Shown piece by piece: positions 24,822 to 35,000 of a stretch of DNA of 64,000 nt (position 1 is its first letter; the number at the start of each line of letters is the position of its first letter). The position numbers were made by a program, and so were the translations under genes. Source of the DNA: Flammeovirgaceae bacterium UBA5585 (GTDB taxonomy: Bacteria; Bacteroidota; Bacteroidia; Cytophagales; Cyclobacteriaceae); contig DILT01000009.1 in assembly GCA_002425185.1 (NCBI GenBank), positions 61,993 to 125,992 of the forward strand. Reading direction: 5' to 3'. Below the pieces are notes generated by a model, which saw nothing but the letters and a program-made list of their open reading frames with translations, was not told the DNA's origin and did no database searches.

Positions 24822-26201
24822 ATGCACTACTACAACTCTATTATTGAAACCATTGGAAATACTCCCCTGATTAAACTCAACAAAATTTTCAAAGGAGTAC
24901 CCGGCACGTACCTGGCTAAAGTTGAATACTTCAATCCGGGAAATTCCATGAAAGACAGAATGGCCATAAAAATGGTAGAGGATGCAGAAGCGGCCGGCTT
25001 GCTTAAACCAGGCGGAACAATTATTGAAGGTACTTCCGGAAATACCGGCATGGGGCTGGCGCTTGCCGCATGTGCCAAAGGTTATCGTTGCATCTTCACA
25101 ATGGCTGATAAACAATCGCAGGAAAAAATAAATATTCTGAAAGCCGTAGGCGCAGAGGTTGTTGTTTGCCCCACAAATGTTGAGCCTGACGATCCGCGTT
25201 CATACTATTCTGTAGCACGAAAACTAAACAAGGAAATACCAAATTCCTTTTATCCAAATCAATACGATAACCCATCAAACACAAAAGCACATTACGAAAC
25301 AACCGGACCTGAAATATGGAAGCAAACTGAAGGTAAGATTACCCATTACATTGCTACCGTAGGAACCGGTGGTTCCATGTGTGGTACTGCTAAATTCCTT
25401 AAAGAGCAAAACCCAGCCATAGTTTCTGTCGGTATTGATACCTACGGTTCTGTCTTTAAAAAGTACAAAGAGACCGGAATTTTTGATGAGAATGAAATTT
25501 ACCCGTACCTGACAGAAGGGTTTGGAGAGGACATACTCCCGAAGAATGTAAACTTTGATGTGATCGACTTATTCATCAAAGTTACCGATAAGGATGGCGC
25601 GTTAATGACACGCAGACTGGCCCGTGAAGAAGGAATGTTTGTGGGTTGGTCATGCGGCTCAGCCGTACATGGCGCACTGGAATATGCACGGGAGAATATG
25701 AAGAAAGATGATGTAGCGGTTATTCTGCTGCCAGATCATGGTACACGCTACCTGGCCAAAGTATATAACGATCAATGGATGAAAGACCACGGCTTTTTAG
25801 AAACCAAAACATTCAGTACAAAGGCCAGGGATATCATTAGTACGCGTAATGGAAAGGAAGCACTCGTTACCGTGCAACCTAAAGCAAAGATTAGTGAAGT
25901 TATCCTCATGATGAACCGTGAAGGCATTGATCAGATACCCGTTACTGAGAATGATCAATTTATTGGCAGTGTAAGCGCTTCCAGCCTGCTTGAAAAGATG
26001 ATTGAAGATCCTCAGCTTCGTGAAAAAGTAGTGGGTGATGTAATGGACAAGCCTATGCTTTTTGTAGCACCTGATAGTACACTGGATGTACTGTCATCCC
26101 TGCTAAATAATAAAGAGAATAAAGCTGTGCTTATCAGGGATGAAGCACAACGTGTTCATATTATTACCCAACACGACCTGTTACGGGCAATGTCCAGCTA
26201 A
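24822..26201 (+). CDS. Cystathionine beta-synthase (PLP enzyme with CBS pair)
   Basis: Pyridoxal phosphate enzyme of fold type II, 459 residues. The N-terminal part (about 1-325) carries IGNTPLIKLNKI, the PLP lysine Lys44 in NSMKDRMAIKM, the substrate loop EGTSGNTGMGLA and the phosphate loop GTGGSMCGTA. The C-terminal part (about 335-458) is a pair of CBS domains (VTVQPKAKISEVI, GDVMDKPMLFVAPDSTL), which in relatives bind adenosyl ligands. It joins serine or acetylserine with homocysteine or sulfide; cystathionine synthesis is favoured by the CBS module. The next gene begins 12 bases after its stop. Confidence 0.9.
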   Translation: MHYYNSIIETIGNTPLIKLNKIFKGVPGTYLAKVEYFNPGNSMKDRMAIKMVEDAEAAGLLKPGGTIIEGTSGNTGMGLALAACAKGYRCIFTMADKQSQEKINILKAVGAEVVVCPTNVEPDDPRSYYSVARKLNKEIPNSFYPNQYDNPSNTKAHYETTGPEIWKQTEGKITHYIATVGTGGSMCGTAKFLKEQNPAIVSVGIDTYGSVFKKYKETGIFDENEIYPYLTEGFGEDILPKNVNFDVIDLFIKVTDKDGALMTRRLAREEGMFVGWSCGSAVHGALEYARENMKKDDVAVILLPDHGTRYLAKVYNDQWMKDHGFLETKTFSTKARDIISTRNGKEALVTVQPKAKISEVILMMNREGIDQIPVTENDQFIGSVSASSLLEKMIEDPQLREKVVGDVMDKPMLFVAPDSTLDVLSSLLNNKENKAVLIRDEAQRVHIITQHDLLRAMSS

Positions 26202-26213
26202 CAGGCGAGTTAA

Positions 26214-27746
26214 ATGAATATGGCGAGGGGCTGGATTACAATTGCGCTGATTTGCTGGGTTATTCTGCAGGTAACATATGCTCAAACACCTTTACCCGAC
26301 AGTCTTTCACGGTTTTCGAAAATTCCGCAAGACAGCAACTATGTAATTGCATTAAATAAACTTGCCACCGATGTGTTGCGTCATAATCCAATTGCTTCCA
26401 GAAGAATTGGGCAACATGTTTCTGAAATAGCACGTGCCATACAGTTTACAAAAGGATATGCCCGCGCGCTTACCGTAATCGGAAATTCGTATTGGTCGGA
26501 AGGCGTGTTTGAACTGGCTCAGGAATATTATTTTCTGGCTGCACGCGAATACCAGGTTGCTGGCGATTCCGTAGGTTGGGGGCAGACCTACAATAATATA
26601 GGTGAAGTTTATAAGCGCCTGGGGGAACCCCAAAAAGCCCTTGAGTTTTTGTTACATTCTATCGAGTTAAAAAAGAAAGACCTAACTACCCGGGCCATAA
26701 CCTACTATAACATTGGTGAACTTTACTACGGCATCGGTGATTTAAAAACGGCAGTAACATATTTTGAAAATTCGTTATCACAGGCTCTCCGCGATAATAA
26801 CAAGCGGGTTATTGCTTACAATTATATGGGTTTTGGATTGGTTAACCTGAAGCAGAAAAAGTACGAAAGCGCTTTGGATTATTTCGTTAGAGCTGAAAAA
26901 ATCCTGAAGGAAATTGGTGAAATACGAATGCTTATTTTGGTCTATCATCACCTCACCGATACCTACCGGAAACTCAAACTTTTTGAACGAGCCGAACGCT
27001 ACCTGAACCTGGCTAATGAAATGGCAGCCTTCATAAAAGCAACTGATCTTATGGTAGTGAATTACTCTAAGAAAGCCGAACTTGATTCCGCTCGCGGTGA
27101 TTATGCCAAAGCATTACAAAATCTGTACCGGTACAATACATTAAAAGACAGTGTGTACAACCTGAACAAAGCGGAACAAATTGCCCGCTTACAAATGGTT
27201 TATCAAACAGAGATGCAGGAAGCGGAAAACCGACAACTAAGATTTGAGAAAAATTTCAGGGAAGTCAGGCTGAGGCAACAACAACAGATTATCATTGCCA
27301 TTACCATTGGTCTTCTGATAGCCGGGATTTTAGCCTGGGTACTACTGGTACAACGAAGAAGAATTTTAACCGTAAATGCCCTGCTCAAAAGTAAGAACGA
27401 TGAAATTCAAAGTCAGAAAATGGCTATTGAATTACAGGCTTCAACCCTGAAAAAACTCAATGAAGATCTTCAGGAACTGAACAAAAATCTTGAAACAAGA
27501 ATTGATGAAAGAACCCGTCAACTTACGCTTCAAAATCAGAAATTAACCGAGTATACGTTTGTAAATGCACACAAACTAAGAGCACCGGTGGCTAGTGTGC
27601 TGGGTTTGATAAGCCTTATGCACCAAGCCGATGCAAACGAAAAGGAAATTATTTACCAACACCTTAAAACCTGTGCCGAACAGTTGGATACTATTACCCG
27701 GGAAATCAGCCGCACACTGGAAGCCGGCATAATAGAAAATGAATAA
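26214..27746 (+). CDS. TPR protein ending in a histidine-kinase DHp domain without ATPase
   Basis: 510 residues. An export signal (about 1-25) is followed by tetratricopeptide repeats (about 80-330, such as GQTYNNIGEVYKRLGEPQKALEFLLHS), a membrane helix (about 360-383, IIIAITIGLLIAGILAWVLLV), a coiled coil, then FVNAHKLRAPVASVLGLISLM. This resembles the HisKA helix, with His453 in the phospho-acceptor place. The protein stops 57 residues later, before any N, G1 or G2 box, so no HATPase domain is present. The end is clean, followed by a terminator. It cannot phosphorylate itself in the usual way; it might be phosphorylated by, or dimerise with, a full kinase. The full TPR kinase at 15656-17716 has a similar layout. 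Confidence 0.85.
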   Translation: MNMARGWITIALICWVILQVTYAQTPLPDSLSRFSKIPQDSNYVIALNKLATDVLRHNPIASRRIGQHVSEIARAIQFTKGYARALTVIGNSYWSEGVFELAQEYYFLAAREYQVAGDSVGWGQTYNNIGEVYKRLGEPQKALEFLLHSIELKKKDLTTRAITYYNIGELYYGIGDLKTAVTYFENSLSQALRDNNKRVIAYNYMGFGLVNLKQKKYESALDYFVRAEKILKEIGEIRMLILVYHHLTDTYRKLKLFERAERYLNLANEMAAFIKATDLMVVNYSKKAELDSARGDYAKALQNLYRYNTLKDSVYNLNKAEQIARLQMVYQTEMQEAENRQLRFEKNFREVRLRQQQQIIIAITIGLLIAGILAWVLLVQRRRILTVNALLKSKNDEIQSQKMAIELQASTLKKLNEDLQELNKNLETRIDERTRQLTLQNQKLTEYTFVNAHKLRAPVASVLGLISLMHQADANEKEIIYQHLKTCAEQLDTITREISRTLEAGIIENE

Positions 27747-27769
27747 GCCCTCTCGCAAGGGCTTTATTC
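27745..27769 (+). terminator. Terminator between convergent genes
   Basis: Perfect 7-bp stem AAGCCCT (27745-27751) with AGGGCTT (27758-27764), 6-base loop, followed by a T-rich run. It overlaps the stop codon of the TPR/DHp gene and separates it from the OmpA-like gene on the other strand, whose T tail on the minus side is weaker. Confidence 0.75.
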
Positions 27770-27771
27770 TT

Positions 27772-29028
27772 TTAGTTTTCAAGAATTTCAATCTCTACGC
27801 GCACATTATTTTGTGCCTGGGTGTGCAATTTATCAACAACAGGTTTTTTTCCGCCCCATGCCTTAACGTGCATACGTTTGGCTTCAATGCCATTGGCTAG
27901 CAAATAATCACGAATAACTTCTGCCCGTTCCTGCGATAATTTCTTGGCTGATCCAAACCCTTCTTTGGTATCGTTTAATGAAAAAAAGTTGTCTGATTTT
28001 TCACTCTTTGAAATAATCTTGCCTGCTGCATTGCCATTTGTATGGCCGTGTATCTTAATCTTATACTTAGGATTTTCATTGAGCATTTCCAAAAGGCTAT
28101 TCACCTCCCAGCGTGATTCAGGACGCATAACGCCCGCATCTTTAAAGAAGTATACATTATACATAACCGCGATATCGCCCTTCTGTAACCTTACCAGATC
28201 AAATGGAACAACAATGGAATTGTTATCCATACTAACTCCCTCCCCTTCCGGATTATTAAAATTAATATCCTTTTGCGTTTTGCGATAGCCAAATACTTCA
28301 CAGATAAGCGAAACATTGCCCGATGTGTTTCCTGGTGATACTACACGAACAGCTTTATTGCCTTCATAGGTTCCAAGCTTTTTGATGCGCTCCGCATCAA
28401 TTACATCTACATCACCGGTAATAGCTTCTTGGTTATCTGCGCGATACAATTTAAAGAAGAAACTTCTCGCCTTATCATCGATAACACCGGCCTGTTGATT
28501 TTGACTACTACTTAACTCCTGCGTAACTACAGCTTCTTTTTCATCTTCTAACACTGGAGTTAACTCAATTTCCTCTCCTGCCTCTGAACGTTTAGTAACA
28601 AGCGAAGCCAGAGACTGATTGGCCGGTGTATCCGCAACCGGAATAGTTTCAATATTTTTTCGGGTTACCGGATTGATATCTTTTCCTGAAGAAGTTGCTG
28701 TGGCATCTCCACCCAATGGGCCGCTGTATACCCAGGTATCATTATAAGGCGAGCTACCTTGCAATTTCAAGGCTTCTTCAATTGCTTGCCTTTTATCATT
28801 CGTCTTCAGAATGTAAACATAGTACAGGTTACGCGAGGGGTTAATCTCATACTTAACCGTGAACTCTTTTGATGCCTGATTGGAAAATTTTATGGCGTTC
28901 TTTTTAATCTCAAATGCGCCAATTACCACATAATTAGGGTATTGCGGATCGGGCATCTGACCAGGGGCTTTAAATGCTGACTGAATAATCAGTAAACCTA
29001 GTAAGGCAAAAAAATAGCACTTCTTCAT
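27772..29028 (-). CDS. OmpA family protein
   Basis: 418 residues with a signal peptide (about 1-22). The N-terminal part (YPNYVVIGAFEIKKNAIKF to KTNDKRQAIEEALKL) resembles a SPOR-like fold. The middle is linker and a beta-rich region, and the C-terminal domain (about 310-418) is of the OmpA type, with YKIKIHGHTNGNA, LSQERAEVIRDYLLANGI and NNVRVEIEIL. Such domains bind peptidoglycan from the outer membrane or periplasm. The frame opens at 29055, but a -7 box at 29053-29060 shows that transcription starts later, so ATG 29028 is preferred. Single gene. Confidence 0.85.
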   Translation of the reverse strand: MKKCYFFALLGLLIIQSAFKAPGQMPDPQYPNYVVIGAFEIKKNAIKFSNQASKEFTVKYEINPSRNLYYVYILKTNDKRQAIEEALKLQGSSPYNDTWVYSGPLGGDATATSSGKDINPVTRKNIETIPVADTPANQSLASLVTKRSEAGEEIELTPVLEDEKEAVVTQELSSSQNQQAGVIDDKARSFFFKLYRADNQEAITGDVDVIDAERIKKLGTYEGNKAVRVVSPGNTSGNVSLICEVFGYRKTQKDINFNNPEGEGVSMDNNSIVVPFDLVRLQKGDIAVMYNVYFFKDAGVMRPESRWEVNSLLEMLNENPKYKIKIHGHTNGNAAGKIISKSEKSDNFFSLNDTKEGFGSAKKLSQERAEVIRDYLLANGIEAKRMHVKAWGGKKPVVDKLHTQAQNNVRVEIEILEN

Positions 29029-29052
29029 ATTGACAGGGTTTATTAACAGGTA

Positions 29053-29060
29053 CAAAGGTA
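29053..29060 (-). promoter_or_regulatory. -7 box of the OmpA-family gene
   Basis: TACCTTTG on the minus strand, exact TAnnTTTG match, 24 bases before the ATG at 29028. It rules out the longer reading frame start at 29055. Confidence 0.45.
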
Positions 29061-29119
29061 TACCATGTTAAATTTATAATTAATTAAATCAATTTAAAAC
29101 CTTACATATCAGATATTTA

Positions 29120-31486
29120 TCACTTTGATACAACTTCAAAGTGAATCTCAAGGGTTTCTCCGGAATCATCGACCAAGGTCAGCAGGTGCCTTCCCTCGCC
29201 TGGATTCAGCGAAAATCGATGACTTTTGAGGGTATTTCCTATGTATTCATCATTCAAATGCCAAAAAACCACAGCCTTAGGATTTCGATGGGCTAGCTCA
29301 AAAACGGAATTTCCCGGGGTACCGTCCAAGTCCCGTGGTATAAAAAGTCGGGTGTTTTGTTTTGGATAAACCATCTCCATGGCCCTCAAAGCCGTAATGG
29401 CCTCACAGCCAGGCTTAAATGGGGGCAATATTTTATACGAAATATTACGGATCCTGAAATAATGCTCTTGGATAGGAGGCAATACAAACCAGTTGCTTTC
29501 CACCATTTTATCCTCTGTTTCACAGTTCAGGTGTACGCGGTACCGCTTATCCAAGGTTAGGTGAATTTTTTTATGCTGCGAACACGACCTTACCGCAAGG
29601 CCCTTTGGACTTATCCAGGTGGTGTCGGCCTTTTCACAATACTCACCCATGCGAAAACCACTTTTTGAACATACCAGTATCTGCTCCATTTCCAGGTAGG
29701 GCTGCTGAAACCAAGCATTACCCTGAAGCTGAGAAAAAATATCAAACATGATGGGGGCGGCTGTTTCCGTACCGGTGAGGCCTGGCCTGCCTTCTCCATC
29801 GGCATTGCCTACCCACACCCCCACAGCATATTGCGGAGTAATGCCAACAGCCCAACCATCGCGAAAGCCAAAACTGGTACCGGTTTTCCAGGCTATTTTT
29901 TTTGCACTGTAAAAGTTACGCCAGCCCGACTCTTCGCCTGGTCGGTATACTTCTTTTAACACATCAATAGTTTGGTAGATTGCCGAAGCGCTTATCAAAC
30001 CCGATGGCCCAAGACGGGCTGTTGACACTCTCTCGTCATGAGTTTGAATGTAAGATGGACTTTGATAATCTGCATTGGTGTACTTCAGGTTTTCAGACCG
30101 CGTAAAATACCGATTTAAAACGCGTGCCATAGAGGCGTACATACCGGTGATGTCCCATAACTTTCCTTCGGCACCTCCCAATATCAAAGCAAGGCCGTAG
30201 TGATCGGGAAGTCTGTTCAAAGTAGTCATGCCGACATCTTTTAACAAGGAATGAAATTTTTCATAACGATACTGCTGAAGCATATAAACGGCCGGAATAT
30301 TTAGCGAACGAATTAATGCTTTGTCGGCAGGTACAGCGCCATCAAACTCACGCTTAAAGTTTTTCGGGGCAAAGCCATTAATCACTGTTGGAACGTCCGG
30401 TACCAGTGTAGTCTGCAAAATCTTTCCTTCATCGAGCATGGCTGCAAACAGAAATGGTTTTAAAATGCTTCCAGTACTTCTGGGTGAGCTTATAATATCC
30501 ACTTCTTCACCATGATAACCCGAATGATCGGCCTGTGTATTGCCTACGTAAGCCACAACATTTCCGGTTTCAACTTCCAATACCAACGCTGCAGCATTAT
30601 AGATTTGATTGCCGGCAAGTTGCTTGTAATGATCATCAATGATTTGCTCCGCCCTGCGTTGTATACTTGCCTCCAATGTTGAACGCACCCTTGTTTGTTC
30701 CAGTCCATCACGCGTTATGCGTTGAATCAAATGACGTGCATGACGTGGTAAGGATGTTGGCTCATCCGGTATTTGCTCTTCTTTGGCTAACTGGCAGCTA
30801 GCTTGATCAAATACACCAGCCTGTTGAAGCTTGTCGAGCAGGGCATTGCGTTTTGCCAATAACCGCTCTCTATTTTTACCCGGATGGATCAGTGAGGGTG
30901 AATTCGGCAACACGGCAAGCAAGGCTGCCTCCGCCCAGGAAAGTTCATCTACATCACGACCGAAATAACGCCAGCAAGCAGCTTCAAGCCCTACCACATT
31001 GCCACCAAACGGTGCATGTGAAGCATACAAAGCCAGTATTTCATCCTTTGAATAGCTAAACTCCAGTCGGGTGGCCAGTACTATTTCAATAAGTTTTTCA
31101 CCATATGTCCTTCCCTTTCCCTTTCGGGATAACCGGATAACCTGCATGGTGATGGTGCTTCCGCCACTAACTACTTTACCAGCTTGCAGATTCTGCCGGA
31201 TTGCCCGGGCGAAAGCGCGAGCATCAATTCCCCAATGACTAGTAAACCGCTTATCTTCATAATGAATCAGTGCCTGCTTAAATTTATCAGGTACGGTATC
31301 CAATTGCGGGAATCGCCACTGACCGTCCCTGGCGATGGTTGCTGCCAGCAACTCTCCTTTGCGATCCTCAAGCACGGTACAGTATGGATCATGGAATAAT
31401 TTATCGGGTAATAAAAAATAATAGATGATTGAGGCAACAACCAATACACCGCCTCCAACAATTTTCTTTTTTCGGGAGAATGTCAT
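29120..31486 (-). CDS. pbpC: Penicillin-binding protein 1C
   Basis: Bifunctional class A PBP of 788 residues: membrane helix (about 8-26), glycosyltransferase 51 domain (about 45-215) with EDKRFTSHWGIDARA and GGSTITMQVIRL, transpeptidase domain (about 290-560) with the SxxK motif Ser340-Lys343 (STGSILKPF) and the KTG box (WKTGTSFGFRDGWAVG), and the C-terminal BiPBP_C domain (about 695-785) that marks PBP1C. It polymerises and may cross-link peptidoglycan in the periplasm. It follows the NTF2-like gene without a gap, with the alpha-2-macroglobulin gene further upstream. This pairing is also known from enterobacteria (yfhM-pbpC). Confidence 0.95.
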   Translation of the reverse strand: MTFSRKKKIVGGGVLVVASIIYYFLLPDKLFHDPYCTVLEDRKGELLAATIARDGQWRFPQLDTVPDKFKQALIHYEDKRFTSHWGIDARAFARAIRQNLQAGKVVSGGSTITMQVIRLSRKGKGRTYGEKLIEIVLATRLEFSYSKDEILALYASHAPFGGNVVGLEAACWRYFGRDVDELSWAEAALLAVLPNSPSLIHPGKNRERLLAKRNALLDKLQQAGVFDQASCQLAKEEQIPDEPTSLPRHARHLIQRITRDGLEQTRVRSTLEASIQRRAEQIIDDHYKQLAGNQIYNAAALVLEVETGNVVAYVGNTQADHSGYHGEEVDIISSPRSTGSILKPFLFAAMLDEGKILQTTLVPDVPTVINGFAPKNFKREFDGAVPADKALIRSLNIPAVYMLQQYRYEKFHSLLKDVGMTTLNRLPDHYGLALILGGAEGKLWDITGMYASMARVLNRYFTRSENLKYTNADYQSPSYIQTHDERVSTARLGPSGLISASAIYQTIDVLKEVYRPGEESGWRNFYSAKKIAWKTGTSFGFRDGWAVGITPQYAVGVWVGNADGEGRPGLTGTETAAPIMFDIFSQLQGNAWFQQPYLEMEQILVCSKSGFRMGEYCEKADTTWISPKGLAVRSCSQHKKIHLTLDKRYRVHLNCETEDKMVESNWFVLPPIQEHYFRIRNISYKILPPFKPGCEAITALRAMEMVYPKQNTRLFIPRDLDGTPGNSVFELAHRNPKAVVFWHLNDEYIGNTLKSHRFSLNPGEGRHLLTLVDDSGETLEIHFEVVSK

Positions 31487-31945
31487 TTACGGAAGTCGGT
31501 TGGCATGACGCGATGCCAAAAGCCATTTCTTATGCTTAAATACATATACTTCGGTATAGAGCAAACGCAAATCGAAAGCATTGCCATTATTAATGCCTGA
31601 GAACTTACCCGTACCCGTAACAATTGCTGCATTTTTATATAACCTGACTTGCGCGTTTTCAATCTGCACATCACCATACACCAACTTACCCGACCTAAGG
31701 TCTTCCAAAACATCCTGCTTGGATTCGGCCCAGCCATTGGAGTGGATATACATCAGATCATCATCAAGAACGAGGTTGAGTGAATCTACCTGTTTATTGA
31801 TCAGCCAGACAAATTTGCGTTGCGAGAGATCCAGTATTTCTTTTTGCCTTGCCGTTTGAGCAGTTGAGGTGTGGGTAATAAAAATTAATAAAAAGAATTT
31901 AATCGCGCAGAATACGCTGATTTTCACTGATGATCTAAAAACCAT
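31487..31945 (-). CDS. Secreted NTF2-like (DUF4440/SnoaL-type) protein
   Basis: 152 residues. A signal peptide (about 1-30, ending TSTAQ) is followed by a single small cone-fold domain: RQKEILDLSQRKFVWLINKQVDSLNLVLDDDLMYIHSNGW, then AQVRLYKNAAIVTGTGKFSG and the final VYVFKHKKWLLASRHA. This is the layout of DUF4440/NTF2-like domains, which bind small ligands or act as assembly modules. Substrate unknown. ATG 31945 gives a compact signal; the frame opens at 31972. It sits between alpha-2-macroglobulin and pbpC, its stop directly preceding the pbpC ATG, so it may serve the same envelope function. Confidence 0.8.
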   Translation of the reverse strand: MVFRSSVKISVFCAIKFFLLIFITHTSTAQTARQKEILDLSQRKFVWLINKQVDSLNLVLDDDLMYIHSNGWAESKQDVLEDLRSGKLVYGDVQIENAQVRLYKNAAIVTGTGKFSGINNGNAFDLRLLYTEVYVFKHKKWLLASRHANRLP

Positions 31946-31990
31946 AATCCATTCGTCTTTTAAAATAAACACTGATGTATTGTGTCAACC

Positions 31991-32061
31991 TTTGGTGATT
32001 TAGTGCTTTGGTGGCAAAAGGAACATAAATTATTCGGCCACAAAAACACTAAAACACCAAA
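31991..32061. repeat. Imperfect inverted repeat, CACAAA/TTTGGTG type (copy 1)
   Basis: A 25-base left arm (31991-32015, starting TTTGGTG and ending GGTGGC) pairs with 32037-32061 with three mismatches across a 21-base loop. It lies between the NTF2-like gene and the alpha-2-macroglobulin gene. Related structures occur at 37766-37849 and 39785-39874. It could act as a hairpin in the operon message. Confidence 0.7.
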
Positions 32062-32085
32062 CACGCACCAAGTCCACAACAACTT

Positions 32086-35000
32086 CTAAATTCCAGAAGC
32101 CTTCACCACCTCAACAACCTGTCCTTTTCTGCGGCCATAAATTGATCGGTCGTACATAGCCTCACAACTTACAGCCGGCAAATAATAGGTTCCCACATAG
32201 CTAGCCGTAAGCATCACCTGAAACGTTTTTCGCTGGTTCGCCCCTAAATCAAAATAGGTATAAACACGATCATCGCGGATATCCTGATAGGTAGGCACAT
32301 CACCGCCAAGCCTGCTCTCGGCCTCATCTAACCGTAAGTTGTTAATTTCCCATCCCGAAGGAAAAATCTGATTCAACGCCAGATTCTTGTAAGTACCTCG
32401 CATCCCGGGGTTAGAAACCGTAACGGAAGCAATAAACTCTTTGCCTTGTTCCAATTTCGCAGGATCTATCATCCTGCCATCAACATCGGTGTAGGTAATG
32501 GTCAGGTTTAGATTATTGAACTCTTCCGTTTCTTCTCCACGGGCGGGAATTCCCTCAGCGATCAACCGCACATACAACGTACCGCCACTTTCACTTACTA
32601 CTTTTAATGCATTTGATTTTACTCCGTCTACCTGAATAGGTACTTGCGCGATCGGCAACTCAGTACTTGCTGTTGCATCTTTGCCGTTGTAGGAGTAATT
32701 GAACTTCAATACCCCGCGTTTTTCCGTGCCCGCAAAAGCGCCAACCGATTTTAAACACCACGCTACTGTTTGGGTACTCATCCAGTAAGATGCGTTACTC
32801 AAAGAAGCTGAGATATCTTTCAGGAGTTCAAAACCTTTCGTACGATCCCCTAACAATACCAATGTTTCCAGGATGATCGCCTTATCACGCAAATCCGATC
32901 CATACGTATACGCCATTTCCTGGTAAGGTTTTACCGTGGTTGAGATGTTGGTCACCAAACTTTTTGCCGCTTCCGGCTGACCGGCTTTGGCATAGGCAGC
33001 CGCCAACATCCACGCTGCGGTAGAGGGCAGGTTGGTTTGCTCACGCAACCTGTTCATGGCACCCAGTTCAGGATCGCCCGCAAGGGCCAATGAATATAAA
33101 CGATAGGCTTGTATCAATTCACTGCTGTAAGCTTCCTGATTTCTTCGCCAGGCTTGTGCTTTTGTGCGTTGATATTTTTTCCAGCGTTTTACCATATCGT
33201 TCGGAACGAGGTAGCCTTTGGCTTCTGCCTCCACGAGAAAATGTCCGGCATAGGTTGTCGACCAACTGTCGGCATTTTCGGCACCGGGCCAATACCCAAA
33301 GCCACCATCGCGTTGATGGAACGAATTCAAGCGCTCAATTCCTGCCTTAACATTTGACTGAATCATGGCTCGCTCGCCATCTGTCAGCACCTTTACCTGA
33401 TCCACGTAGAGTTGCGGAAACACAGAGGAAGTTGTCTGCTCAATGCAACCATAGGGATATTGCAACAAGTATTGCATGCGCTGACCAAGGTTAATCGGGG
33501 GCAACGAAGAAACTTCCAGCGTTGCGGTGTTCGTGCCCGCCATGCCCGCTCCGGTAACATTAACACTCCAGGTTTTGCCGGCTTCCAAAATAGCTTCCTG
33601 AACTTTACTAACCGGGGGGTTAGGGTTACGAATTTCAATTTCAATAACATCACTGGCCCTGAAGTTTCCGGAAGTGGCAATCACCTCAACTTTTCCAACA
33701 CCAAGCGTTCCTAAGACCGAGAGATCAAATTCAATGGTTTGGTCAGCTCCAGTCATGTTTACCGTTTGTGAACTTTCGCGCAACTGTAGAGGTCCTGTTG
33801 TTTTAACCTCAACTTTTACATTTCGGATATTTTTATCCATTGTAAAAAGTGTTACCGGTAGTTTCAGCTTTTCTTCAGGGCCTAACACCCTCGGCAATGT
33901 AGCCAGCACCATTAACGGCTTGCGTACCGGTGTTGCCTTTTCAGCAGAGCCATACGCGCCTTCGTATCCCGCTACCACCATTGTTTTAACAGAACCAATG
34001 TATTGTGGCATAATAAATTTATGCTCATTGCTTCCACCGGTTAGGGTGAACGGACCAAAAAACTTAACAACCGCCTTAAATCGATTGGCTTTTGCATCGT
34101 CTTCTTTGGCGGCCATTAAGGCCATATCGCCACCCACGGCAAGCAGTCGCTCAATGCGACCGCCAAAAGCACCCATCACGTTATCATATAAGTCCCATGT
34201 TTTTACACCCAGTGCTTCGCGCGAATAGAAACGCTTCCATGGGTCAGGAGTTTTAAAACGGGTTAGATCAAGCAAGCCTTCGTCAACCATCGCCAGCGTG
34301 TAAGTCATTTTACGTTTCGACTTTTCTGAAACTTTTATTACGACTTCCTGACCGGGCTCCAACACATCAGGCATGGTGATGATTGGCTCCAGATGTGTTT
34401 GCGGGTCTTCAACACCAATAGGAATAACACCGTACATCCGGATGGGCGAATCGTTAATGGTTTGTGCATGAGGTTGAATTAAAGATACATGAACAAAAAT
34501 GTTCGGGGTCATGTCCTTTGTAATGGTGAAGTTGAAGGGTGTGTCGCCTTGTTTGGTGTCTACCCAATAGCTTTCAATCACACGGCTTCCGTTTTCTATA
34601 CTAACCAACGCACGGCTCGTACCACTACCGGGTATTACCACAGTTGCTTTTTCACCAATGGTGTAAGCAGGCTTATCGGATGAAAAAGCGAGCATCGTTG
34701 CACCTTCGCTGCCACCACGTGCGCGACCTGCCCAACCCGGCCAATCGATATAAACAATTTTAGCTGTGCTGTGACCCGAAATTGGATCTACCGCTTTAAC
34801 AAGATAGCGGCCCCATTCGGGGTACTTGATTTTAAAGTTCCACTGGCCTTTGCCGTTTACTGTGCGGATGGTGCCCTTACTCACCAACGTGGCGTAATAA
34901 TCACTCATGTACACCGGGCTTTCTTCACTTGTATCCCACCATGAACGCGAACGAAGTTTGTGAATGGAAACTTCTACGCGATCCCGTGAAACCGGATTGC

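Noticed and set aside
33674..34228. 184-codon frame on the plus strand inside the alpha-2-macroglobulin gene
   Set aside because: Antisense shadow of a strongly supported gene; no signal, motif or promoter.
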